The notes under the pieces: generated by a model
Database searches by the model: none
Seen by the model: only the letters and a program-made list of their open reading frames with translations
Told to the model about the DNA's origin: nothing
Program-made: the position numbers and the translations under genes
Shown: positions 1 through 9,670 of the stretch, in pieces
How positions within the stretch are numbered: the stretch's first letter is position 1
How the letters are laid out: each line of letters begins with the position of its first letter
Source: Urechis unicinctus
Taxonomy: Eukaryota > Annelida > Polychaeta > Xenopneusta > Urechidae
Length of the DNA stretch: 64,000 nt
Assembly: GCA_034190875.2 (NCBI GenBank)
Contig: CM067358.1
Span: forward strand, 53,192,958-53,256,957
Direction of reading: 5' to 3'

Positions 1-660
1 AAAGGCCAAAAGGGTTTGATAGTTGGTATTACTTGACTAACTACTGGATTTTAAAGTAGGTGACGGCAATTACTACTGTAGGATTTCACCTTAGACAAAT
101 TCGCGCCCTCTATGTTGATAGATAAACCGGAAAATTGTATGGTATCTACTTTGAGGTAGCGCTTGCGAACCAAGTACGCGGTGATAAAACCTGACGTTAG
201 TCTGCTGCCGTAGTGTTGAACTAGACAACAGCCCTCGACTCTGTGGGTTCGCTTCTCTCCACTACCTCCAATGAGAGTTGTGCCAGTTGGGATGTGTGGG
301 CTTAGACTACTGCTGGGCTACTTTGAGCGGAAACATGGGGATTCTGAGAAATCTTCGAACGTCAAAACTACTGAGGTATTACTGTTACAAGTGCCCTTGG
401 TAAAATATTCAACTCAATCATGAACGTGAGATTACAAAACTATTAAGAGGAAAACAAATCATCTCAAAATATCAAGCAGGTTTCAAAAGAACTCTTGCAC
501 GTAATTCTGATCATATTTTCACCATGAAAACTATAATTGATAGATATACCAAATCAAAGGGTCAGAAACTATATACATATTGTTGACTTTCGACAAACAT
601 TTTGTGACACACGAGCAATTTCTCAAATTAGCCAGGCTAAGAATGATTTATCATTTTTAC
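1..660 (+). mobile_element. Non-LTR retrotransposon relic, copy 1
   Basis: Bases 1-133 are nearly identical to 20932-21060, and 292-600 are nearly identical to 22607-22900, so this is one of two copies of the same dispersed element. From about 466 the plus strand reads QAGF, then DHIFTMKTIIDRYTK, then after a one-base shift VDFRQTF. This order is typical of the palm region of non-LTR reverse transcriptases. A TGA stop and the shift show it is dead. The 160 bases between the two shared blocks correspond to about 1.5 kb of inserted sequence in the other copy. Confidence 0.7.
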
Positions 661-681
661 AGAGTGATACAGTGGGCACAA

Positions 682-809
682 CACGTGGAATCCACGCGGA
701 GAGACCACGTGGATAATACGCGGAAATTTCAATCGGAAATCACGTGATTATTTCCACGTGGAGATATCCACGTAGATTCCACCAACTTATTATGCACTTT
801 TTCCACGTG
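682..809. promoter_or_regulatory. Cluster of five CACGTG palindromes
   Basis: CACGTG occurs at 682, 706, 741, 755 and 804, mostly inside the longer palindrome CCACGTGG, with near matches (CCACGCGG, CCACGTAG) between. Five E-boxes in 128 bases is far above chance in AT-rich DNA. It could be a bHLH-factor target or simply a degenerate palindromic repeat. No gene start is recognised beside it. Confidence 0.4.
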
Positions 810-1199
810 GATCACAGAAATGAGACGTAATGTTCATGAATAACAAATATTTATTGGTCCTAACACATAAACAATAGCACTCAGTAGTAAAAAAAACAAA
901 CGAAATAACACCCCACCCCCTTGTTTTCGGAGCGTTCTTCAATTTGTTTCCCATCAGGGTTATCACCAAGGACTCTGTTGTGATGTGGCTTTGCAGAATG
1001 CTTTCTGGAACACAACACATAAATGGAACAACATTTTAATAATATATGAACCTTAGTTTTATACTTAGAATATAAATATATACTAGTATTCTATATTTCA
1101 TTGTAAAGGGATCTCTAATGTCATTTGTATTCAGCAGAATAAAAAGAAAATATTACTTTAGGATTAAGGTGAACATAAATTCATTCTCTTATTTCTTAC

Positions 1200-1507
1200 C
1201 AACAATCATCTTGCACAAAGCTGTGTCAGTGAACCCAACTTTGTTTCCCCGGGAGCCTTTCACATTGAGACAACTCATCAGATCATGTCATGAGCCTGCA
1301 AATGTATCTAAAATAAAAGATCATATCAAAATCATGCAAATTAAATTCATCCAATCATCTTTGTCACATCCACTCTAATATCTTATGTCATATATTCTTA
1401 ATAAATGATTCAGTCTCATGCTAATATATTTTATGAAGACGTGTGTATCTGCTTGTCACGTTATTGGCCATGTCCTTGGGATCGGTCCAACCAATCTGCA
1501 CCAACTT
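1200..1507 (-). CDS. Possible exons of a BEN-domain-like gene
   Basis: Two coding-looking stretches lie on the minus strand. One (about 1507 to 1441) follows a CTGCAG acceptor and reads KLVQIGWTDPKDMANNV. The second (about 1307 to 1200) reads SCLNVKGSRGNKVGFTDTAL and CKMIV, and ends at a strong GTAAGAA donor. The pattern 'S-x-L-x-x-KGSRG-x-K ... D-x-x-x-x-x-x-I' resembles the C-terminal half of BEN domains, which bind DNA. An in-frame TGA just upstream of SCLNV means either that the acceptor is misplaced or that the exon is dead. A minus-strand open stretch at 790-1020 containing PESILQSHITTESLVI may be a further exon. The family call is tentative. Confidence 0.3.
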
Positions 1508-2095
1508 CTGCAGCTGCAATTTATATGTATATTTTTGTTTAAAGAGCCACCAATCACCATAGAAATTAATATGAATTAACTATAAACTATGTTCAAGCTA
1601 TCTCTCTTTAACCACATTTGACACAGTATTATCAATGCTCATCAAGGAAAACAATCAATGTTCGAGCATGATGATGCAATAATAGAATAGAAGCCATAAA
1701 TTGAAAAAGAAATTCACCTACAAAACACAATAACTATCACAATTATATAGCCAAATAAAAATATACAACGATTAGTTTCTACCAATGATTCTTAAGCCGC
1801 CTATTCATTTGTGAGTTATATGGCCAGGCTGTGAATATAAGCCAAAATTAAAATTCAGTATTTGAAGAGAATGGAAACAAATAATGAAACTATTGAAATA
1901 ATGTAATGGAACATAAGAGAACCGAGAATTTACAATATTAAGTGGTAATGAAAAGCCAATCTATAGTAGTTAGTGTTAATAGTGCTTCAAACTTCAGTGA
2001 TTATTTATTAAAACTAATACTTACCCAAGCAAGCAGTTCTCTGCTCTACATCAACAAGTTCAATTGAACTACTTCAGGCAGGTCTGTACAAAGGC

Positions 2096-2197
2096 TCACT
2101 CCACCCTTGCCCTTTCCTTCACGAAATCTCTTATTTCCTTCGGAAAATGGAGACATCGTTTCTGGTATTCTTGATCATCAAAAGAGCAGATAAGAAA
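2096..2197 (-). CDS. Possible terminal exon, unrecognised protein
   Basis: After an AACAG acceptor the minus strand is open for 33 codons and ends at TGA. It contains FDDQEYQKRCLHFPKE and IRDFVKERARVE, a charged, non-repetitive composition that looks coding. I do not recognise a family. It could be the last exon of a gene whose earlier exons lie at higher coordinates, but I found none with certainty. Confidence 0.3.
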   Translation of the reverse strand, partial: FLICSFDDQEYQKRCLHFPKEIRDFVKERARVE

Positions 2198-3062
2198 CTG
2201 TTAATATGATCAAATAATAATAAAAAGCAAATTACTTGCCCAAAAGTTACTAATTTATGCTGTGGTGAAGTAGAACAAAAATGACATTCACAAATCGAGC
2301 AAAGATCTGTATGTATATGGGGGCAGCGATACCTGTGACAACTACAAAAAACAGATGCCTCCCTACAACCAAACCTAACCCAACCGCCTTTCCCCTCCTC
2401 ATGAATATGTATGAGTATGATAATGTCGCCGCAAGCATCTTCGTAATCTTTTCACACCTAAATAAATCAAATAGAACGACTAGCAAAGTATTCAGGTTCA
2501 TTCACAATGTCGAATAGACACAATAACGACCGAATTACCCTTTCATCTTGTCATTATTCTAATGCGGCATGCACAGATGCATTGACGACGTCTGATGTAG
2601 CCCTACAAGACGTCGGTAGACGTATAAATCCATGTTACCGTTATGACCGGAGCTACGTCTGATGCTGCGATCGGGCGATAATAAGAAAAGTCTACCACTA
2701 ACTGACCAATAACACTAAATAAATAATTTTGGACTTCGTCACTCCATATAACATTATAATTTCATTTTACTTACATTGGCAATAATCCGATCAGTGTTGA
2801 AGGTAACAATCGTGAGAAAGATATTCAAAATTCCAAGAGTTGTTTTCCCGCCGAGATGCTGCCAAAGTATGATGGCGGACGGAGTCAATGCGCTATTCTA
2901 CCTCCTATCAAAAAACTTTCGTATAATGTTTTACATGTATACAACAAAATCAAAGTACATAACAATTAATCTTCCTTTCTTTTTAATTTTTTGCTTATTT
3001 TATGGGATTATTAATTTGTCAATTGCAAACTTTTTAATGCACATAATATGCCGTGTGCATGA

Positions 3063-4487
3063 TCTGATGATAATTCACGTGCTAGAGCGTTTAAAAATGC
3101 CGCACCAAGTTTGTAGAATACGGTCCCTACCCCCTCCCTTAAATCCGAGTTCAAAACATCTCTCCTTTATCACGATCATAATTAACTTGACGCATAACTT
3201 ATCAAACAAATAACAGTCCTGGAAATGGACGCTTTACAAATGCTTTGTATGTATGTATATGCATATTTGCATGTATCAATTTGTCAGAAATGTATATTTG
3301 TTGCATAGCAGTCGAATCTATCCGAGTTGCAATTGTATTAGATACATTTCACTCCGCTCGTACAGTGTTGTTCCTCAGTTATTACGTGCCATGTATATTC
3401 ACCCTCTTTTCCAATTAAAAAATATCTCTGGCAACAGCCATCTTCAAAATTGTGAATGGATTGTCAAAGATATTCAGTGGGCATGGTAGGTTTTCATGTC
3501 GATTCAATCGATGATCAATGGACAGTAACAATCACAGAAGAATAATTGATCTTTCTTCACTATGTATAAACAAGGAGTTATATAACCTATTGGTTATAAC
3601 TCCTTGGTATAAATGATATACCCATCCCAGTTGTTATCAAAGGGTTCATGTCAATGCCATCCTCTTTCTTTATTCCTACTGAGCTAAGTGATAAAACAAC
3701 TGTCTAACGTCATGAAATAGCTGTCTCCTATTGGCTGGCATTAATACACTTTTAAACTAATCCTTAGCGTTGATTATGAACCAACCGTCAATGTACACCT
3801 TATTTTAGCTGCTATGGTGGTTTCAATATATAATTAGCGCATATTACGCCAGACTACTTGGACTTTATATGAACGAAACAGTATACCTGTCTTATTCACG
3901 CGATATTGTGATTGTCGTCATATTAATGAGAAAGTGATAAACATTGAACAATATGTACAAGCTATATGTCGACAATACAAAGTTCTCCAGTTAGACGTGA
4001 ATAATGTACGTGAGTGATATTGTTTTCTTTAATGGGATATGCCTTAACTTATATCACAGAAGATGCCTCGTTTCCTTTGTATCCGGAGATGAAGCGGCCT
4101 GTGAAATTGATGCCGACAGAGGGCATATTGTTGCAACGTGTATGTCACGTGTTTACAACCAGTTACATATTCATAGCACATTGAATATGGAATGTATCCC
4201 TTTTGTGCAGTGCAGTTAGGGAAATCGGTCGCACTGCTTCATTGAGCAGATATGGGACAGCACACCTGTGATGACGTGATGACGTGTCAGGGAATATTGA
4301 GTGTTTAAAACATTCCGATTGTATGCATGGTTTTATGGTTACATTATTGTTTGAGTAAACCTTGCCCCATTAACGCATTCAGTTCTTTGCATTTCTGATA
4401 CACGGACATGTTTTGTCGCTGGATAAGCGGCAGATTTCGTCTTGCTATGGGACATTTTAAAGTATATTCCAGGGCCGTTTAAAAGTA
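3063..4487. repeat. Duplicated block, copy 1 (partner 57163-59369)
   Basis: Long collinear similarity to 57163-59369. Shared parts include the 'GCACCAAGTTTGTAGAATACG' neighbourhood (about 3100 and 57186), the 'CCTGGAAATGGACGC' start of the GTAT tract (3218 and 57300), and everything from 'GCATATTACGCCAGA' (3838 and 58708) to 'AATATTGAGTG' and 'CCAGGGCC'. In this copy the GTAT tract has only about two units, against about 460 bases in the partner. The middle (about 3490-3830) is not shared. Similarity stops where the reverse transcriptase fragment at 4488 begins. A short open frame at 4004-4219 is conserved in part in the partner. Confidence 0.85.
3571..3606. mobile_element. 36-bp palindromic unit with 7-bp flanking repeat, copy 1
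   Basis: The sequence starts CAAGGAGTTATATAACC and ends GGTTATAACTCCTTG, an almost perfect inverted repeat. It is flanked on both sides by GTATAAA (3564-3570 and 3607-3613), as expected for a target-site duplication. The same 36 bases with one mismatch occur at 6625-6660 with a different 7-bp flank. This looks like a minute non-autonomous transposon. Confidence 0.7.
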
Positions 4488-5150
4488 CGTAACATGTTTA
4501 TTATGCTTGATCTCAGCGCGGCCTTCGCCACCATTAATCATGATATCTTACCAAAGATCTTGATCTTACTCACTCGACTTGAAGAGTGATATGGTGTAAA
4601 AAGCCAGGTATTACAATGGATACAGTCTTTGTGATCGGAGCTGGAGGGTCATTGTAGAGGGCGAGAAGTCTCAGGAAATGGAGCTATCATATGGTGTGCC
4701 CCAAGGGTTCATTCTCGGGCCCTTGCTCTTTACCATGTGTGTCGCACCACGGAGTGACCTCATACGCAGACGATAGACAGCTCTACCATGCTTTTAAACA
4801 AGCAAACCAGGAAGCATCACTTAGCAGCCTAGCTCATTGCATTGATGATTTTCGCAGATGGATGAAAGTGAACTGGTTCAAGCTGAATGATGATAATACT
4901 GAAATGATGATGTTTAGTTCCAGGATGTCAAAGGCTAGAGAGATAGCAATGAAAATCAGGATAGTGAATTCTGAAGTTTCAAACAGAGATCATGTTAAGA
5001 ATCTTGGTGTGATGGAGGACAATTCCCTCTTACTGAATAAACAGGTAAATTCAGTCTGCAAAGCAATTTCCCTCTCGTTCTATACTTTTATATATTATAT
5101 CTTCCCTAAGTCCAACAATTCATTTCGCTACATGCTGCGTTTTTGATTGA
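4488..5150 (+). pseudogene. CR1/L2-like non-LTR reverse transcriptase fragment
   Basis: The plus strand reads MFIMLDLSAAFATINHDIL near 4494, then, after frame shifts, the equivalents of SYGVPQGSILGPLL near 4687, SYADDRQLYHAF near 4762 and WMKVNWFKLNDDNTEMMMF near 4858. These are reverse transcriptase motifs A, B and C and the downstream LN-x-x-K/NTE block of CR1/L2-type elements. Motif C keeps YADD. At least two frame shifts and stops separate the motifs. The fragment begins abruptly where the duplicated block ends and stops near 5150. Confidence 0.85.
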
Positions 5151-5899
5151 TGTAGCCAAAAAAGTTAAGGGTGTGGTGCTTTCATTCAACATGGAATGAC
5201 AAAGCCAGTGGAGTCGTTTGACAAGCTTATTTGATCGATTTTGGTAATCTGTTTAGCGGTTTTCACCATTGGGACTGAGCCAAAGTGGTCGTAATAGCAA
5301 GGTGGTCGTCCAAGTGGTGTTCGTTCACCTTCCTTGTAAAGTATGGGGAATTCTAAAAACGGGAGTGGGTGAAAGTGGTTGTTGGGCGAGGTTCCACTGT
5401 ACTTGTGATATTATAATTTTAAGAGGCTTGTACATTTGCATTCAAATATTGAAAAACGCGTGGGTTTGCTTTGAAAATGGTATTGATACATTACAATACC
5501 ATTTTCTCGGTGATTCGAATGATTAAGGAATGGAACTCAATGAGGCACATAAAAAGAAAGAAGAATTTCAAGTTGCATGCAGAAAATAAATTGTTTTTGT
5601 ACAGTAGAGCTTGAAAAAAAGTTTAGCTTTTTAATTTTTGACTGGAAATGCACGGAACTAACACCCTGCCTTAGAGTAGCTGTAAGCTCTTTGATAGGAA
5701 AATAAAACAGTGGTGAAATTGTCATCTACATAAACGAGTTCTGATCAAAGATCCGGTTCTGAAGAAGGATTGTATGCCAGCGTAATGTAATCTGTTGATG
5801 TTTAATTCGCCAGAATGTGGTAAACTATAATTAAAACAATTGCCTAGCTCCACATAGAAGGTAGATACTCTGCCTTTAGGTTCCCCATGGTGATCTCCC
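5151..5899. other. No gene recognised
   Basis: AT-rich sequence between the reverse transcriptase fragment and the SINE. Open stretches here are short and show no recognisable motif. A partial self-match 'TTACAATACCATTTTC' near 5491 suggests local decay rather than coding. Confidence 0.5.
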
Positions 5900-6624
5900 T
5901 GTTAGTCGGGGGTAGTATAGGCCCATTGTATCCCCCTGCATATCGTAAGAGGAGAATAATAGGGAGCAATCTGCTTTCTGTAGCTTGCGATACGTGTCTG
6001 TGAACGATGGGATCCTGATGGTCCCAGTGTAGGGACCGTTTATGCAACACGCAACTTTGACTTTGATTTCGCCTAGACGAAAGCCGGGAATGGCCTGGTC
6101 CAATCAATCGGCAGGCGGTGAATCTATAATCTCTTTGGTGACATGCCCTAGAATAATAGTTTGCATTTTTATCTTTTACATTATCATGCACGTGTTTTTC
6201 CTTAATTTGTGACAATTTATCCTAGAAGGCGGCTGCTCAACCCGGGGGGGGGGGGGGGGCACTTGGCCTTATTCTGGATAGGGATGTGCCGCGGGACCTC
6301 GAAAACCCGTACCCGTCGTACAAGGCCAAAATGGCCAAATGCATACCCCGTCGTACAAGGTATTATGCAAATGTATAACCCGTCGTACAGATTGAAGCTG
6401 AAAAACATACCCCCTCGTACAAGTATGAGGTCAAAAAACCCGTCGTACAAGTCGAGAGGCCGAAAAAGCATACCCCGTCGCGCGGCACATATATACTACC
6501 TCTATACACTTAAGTGCCCCCCCTCCCGGGCTGCTCAATCTGGTATCTTCATATTCATCCCACCTTCCTCAGCACTATAACACATAAGTGTTGCTGTGCC
6601 GTTAAACCCTATACTTACCTTACC
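5900..6624 (+). repeat. Short interspersed repeat (molluscan-type SINE), copy 1, expanded by a minisatellite
   Basis: Head 'GGGGGTAGTATAGGCCC' at about 5909, core 'CTGCATATCGTAAGAGG' at 5936, a middle block 'TTATCCTAGAAGGCGGCTGC' at 6217 and an end 'GTGCCGTTAAACCC' at about 6597 followed by CTTAC units. The same blocks in the same order occur at 35950-36612. A minisatellite (about 6295-6480) and a run of 16 G (6244-6259) sit in the middle and are absent from the other copy. Confidence 0.65.
6295..6480. repeat. Minisatellite with CCCGTCGTAC units
   Basis: About seven units contain 'CCCGTCGTACAAG' or close variants, spaced 24-36 bases apart, with AAAA-rich linkers. The units are diverged, so the array is not recent. 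It lies inside the SINE copy at 5900-6624. Confidence 0.8.
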
Positions 6625-6660
6625 CAAGGAGTTATATAACCTATTGGTTATATCTCCTTG
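6625..6660. mobile_element. 36-bp palindromic unit, copy 2
   Basis: Differs from 3571-3606 at one base (TATATCTCC for TATAACTCC). It splits the CTTAC tail of the SINE, and CCTTACC lies on both sides (6618-6624 and 6661-6667). Because the tail is itself repetitive, this flank alone would not prove a target duplication. Together with copy 1 it does support one. Confidence 0.7.
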
Positions 6661-6667
6661 CCTTACC

Positions 6668-8652
6668 TTACCTTACGAAATTGCAGCCAATATCTCGGGT
6701 TTTTGTTCTTTGGATATTTACGTGAAATAGAGTGTTGTGGTTTTTCTTTGACAGCAGCGAACAAATGAGTTGAAAGAAAATATGACTTTCGCTTTTTCAA
6801 ATTGATGAAGGATAAGGTGAAGAATTGATCTTGATAAAGCTCTCCATCAAATTTAGCTTGGCATGGGGTAGGCCGCTATTGCAGACATATATACATGCAG
6901 GAAACAATTAAGCTGATAACTTTTTCCACGTTGGTACAGCTGATACACAGTCCTCGTTAACTAGATGTTTCAGATTTTTGTTTGAGATTGATTACCTAAG
7001 GGATTCTGCTCTTTTGATTTGACTGATGCTATTCTTGTAAATTAAAATATTATTTATTTGTATGGGATTGGAAAAAAAGTGTCAAAAACATACAAAAAAT
7101 GTTTTGCATTCAGCTGCCTGTTCATGACATTCATGTAGTATTTAACATGTACCAATCAGCATAATTTCCAGACAGTGGACCTAACAACTGCTCATTCTGC
7201 TTTACAGGTCTGATACCAATGAGTATGTGTGATGATCCCTCGCTGGGATTAATTTCAAGCATGGCGCTCATAGAATATGAATCTAATTAAGCGCATCGAT
7301 TTATCATATCACAAATGTTTCATGCATCACTAAAAAATTAAAGGTCATAAATCTTTCCTTTTAGTGTATAATTTATTTGTATAAACATTTGTACAGGTGT
7401 ATGAATTAATTTTCAGTCTCTAGTGTTGTCACCAAACCAGTCATGAGTCTCTAAGAGAATATAAGGAACTCTACCAGGTAGCTGACCAGACACAACATTA
7501 TTCTTGCCAGTACCTTTTCTTGTGTACAACATTAATCTCATTTTTTGTTATATAATTCTAGGTGCAACCTTGACAAAATGAACTGACATATGAAAGGCAA
7601 CCACCTTTATTAACTTATTTTCTATTATAACAGCATATGGTATATATGGTCATATATGATACCACATGATCATGTGACTAAAATTGGGACTGTGAACGTG
7701 ATACAGCCCCTGAGATAGACGAGGATGCTTCTCGTGCTGACAAGAGAGGGAGTGAGCAGTGAGGGAATTGTTTCCAAAGAAGAACAAACTCTTGTAGGTT
7801 TGCCGATGATGACAATGCAACTCCCGTCCATCTCTGCCTTAATAATCAGTGAAACACACGTCTTATGGGCTCTGTAATATGTTAGAAAATAATTGATATT
7901 TGGTATTGGTATGTTGATGCCACGGAATCCATGTTAAATCAAAAACATATTTGTGTTTTGATATTTGAATCGGACACAAATAATTATGTTTATTCACTGG
8001 TCACAAAATAACCAACAATTATCGTTTATGTAAAGAGGTGCCCAGTTCACTAACTCCAAACCACAAAATGCAGCTTTCTAATGTAATCAATTCTTATTTC
8101 TTCTAGTTTCTGAGGTTGCCAGTGTGTTCTAAAAGTCACAAAGGTGCTGGCTGAATTGCTTCCCACACAAGTTTACCTCTATTTAAACCTCCCATCCATA
8201 ATACTGATAGACAGTAATGGGCAATAACAGCAATAAATCATTTCAGTGCTTTTTGTGTTATTGGCGTAGATATGATTGCAATCTAAAAAGAAATACTATG
8301 AAAGACAATTGTTTGGATACAGCATTTTACCATGTACATTAGTTATTTGCCTAAGTGGCAGAATAATGACAATTCTGTTGATTTGAAAACGGTTTTAATA
8401 CAAAAAGGCCTCTGTTGATCATGGACTGACCACACATTTGAAAATCATGCCAAGATGTAATTTTCATTTCAAATATTGATTCAAAAACTCAACAAAATGA
8501 TTAATATGAAATGAAGAGCAAGGGGTGTTTCTGGCCCTCTGCTACCATGTTTATCAATAAAAAATACAAAAAATGGTTGACAAAGACAGATATAACCATA
8601 ATAGATGTCATATAGTAAGACAGACGTTGACAATGGTTCACAATTATGACCG
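6668..8652. other. No gene recognised
   Basis: AT-rich, with many short open stretches and no motif I can name. It may hold introns or the 3' flank of the minus-strand exons at 8653-9507. Confidence 0.5.
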
Positions 8653-8834
8653 CTAGAGTTCATCCTCTGCCCTAGCGACCTCATACAGAGCATCTGGAAA
8701 TTGACCAAGCTGAGTCTTCTCGCCCACAGCCGAAATTACTTGTTTCACAATTACCTCAACCGTTCTATTCCATATGGAAATATATAAACGATAATTGCGA
8801 AGGACCACCATGGTAGAGGTGTCCATGAGTTGGA
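8653..8834 (-). CDS. Probable terminal exon, unrecognised protein
   Basis: A TTGTTCCAG acceptor precedes 8834, and the minus strand is then open for 59 codons to a TAG stop. It reads QLMDTSTMVVLRNYRLYISI, WNRTVEVIVKQVISAVGEKT and QFPDALYEVARAEDEL. Composition is balanced and non-repetitive, so it looks coding. No family is recognised. It lies just downstream of the DUF6589-like gene on the same strand and could belong to it through alternative 3' exons or to a separate gene. Confidence 0.45.
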
Positions 8835-9351
8835 CTGGAACAAAAATACCACTTGATGTCAGACATTAGCCATACAAACAAAATGAAAATGTCAACTGAA
8901 ATTAATCGATATATTTGAACACGGTTGTATACACGACGACTGTTGTTTGCTGTGCCTAGAAAGCTTGGCCCTTGGTGTCTAATGGGGGCCACATGTGGTG
9001 GGGGAACGGAGAAGAGAAGGGTGGAGAATAAGGGGAAGATCAAATTCAGGTAAATGCTTCTTACCAGACTATTTGAAGCCTTGAGCAATGCTTGCATTGA
9101 ATCACTGCTTTGATGTTGATCTCTAAATTCTTCAGTTAAGAACTACTGCCCACAACTACATCACTAGGCAGTTAGAAGCATTGGGAATGAGGATGGAGGA
9201 TAAAGAGTTGATCAGTTCGTTTCAGATCTTAGGAACTTCTTTATCATCTGTTTGATGTGTTCACCTTTTCATCCTTTGATTCTCAGATGGAACCATCAAT
9301 TGCAATAATGTTACCGTCCACAATAACATGGTCTGAATTTCATCTCCTCAC

Positions 9352-9507
9352 CAGGCTTTGGTGGTGAGTTTTCCCACTCTGCGATTACAGCGGAGGCCAT
9401 AGCAGCACTGGGCCCATGACCACCTTCACACGAGAAGAGACACAGCCACTGATGGCTCATCACCTCACACATTATGATATCGGCAGCACTGTAGAAGTTT
9501 CCTTCAC
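9352..9507 (-). CDS. Possible internal exon, unrecognised
   Basis: The minus strand is open between a GAG acceptor-like site and a GTGAGG donor and reads NFYSAADIIMCEVMSHQ, then CEGGHGPSAAMASAVIAEWE. The plus strand is also open over part of this stretch after a CACCAG acceptor, so the strand is not certain. If real, it could be spliced to the exon at 8653-8834. Confidence 0.25.
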
Positions 9508-9670
9508 CTCCAGTCAGAGTGAGAGATTCAAATGTGATGAGATATATAATAAATATAATGTCCAAAGAGATTGTAGTTGTGGCCTTGCAACTCATTATTC
9601 CTAGGGCTACCCACTGTTTCATAGAAAATAACGGAAACGGAATGCTGTCACTTGTCTCATGACGTAGGCC

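Noticed and set aside
2776..3213. 145-codon plus-strand frame
   Set aside because: It runs into the duplicated block, and the partner copy does not keep the frame open.
9141..9256. Plus-strand stretch reading RTTAHNYITRQLEALGMRME after a CTTCAG acceptor
   Set aside because: It looks faintly coding, but has no family match, no partner exon on the plus strand, and lies among minus-strand exons.
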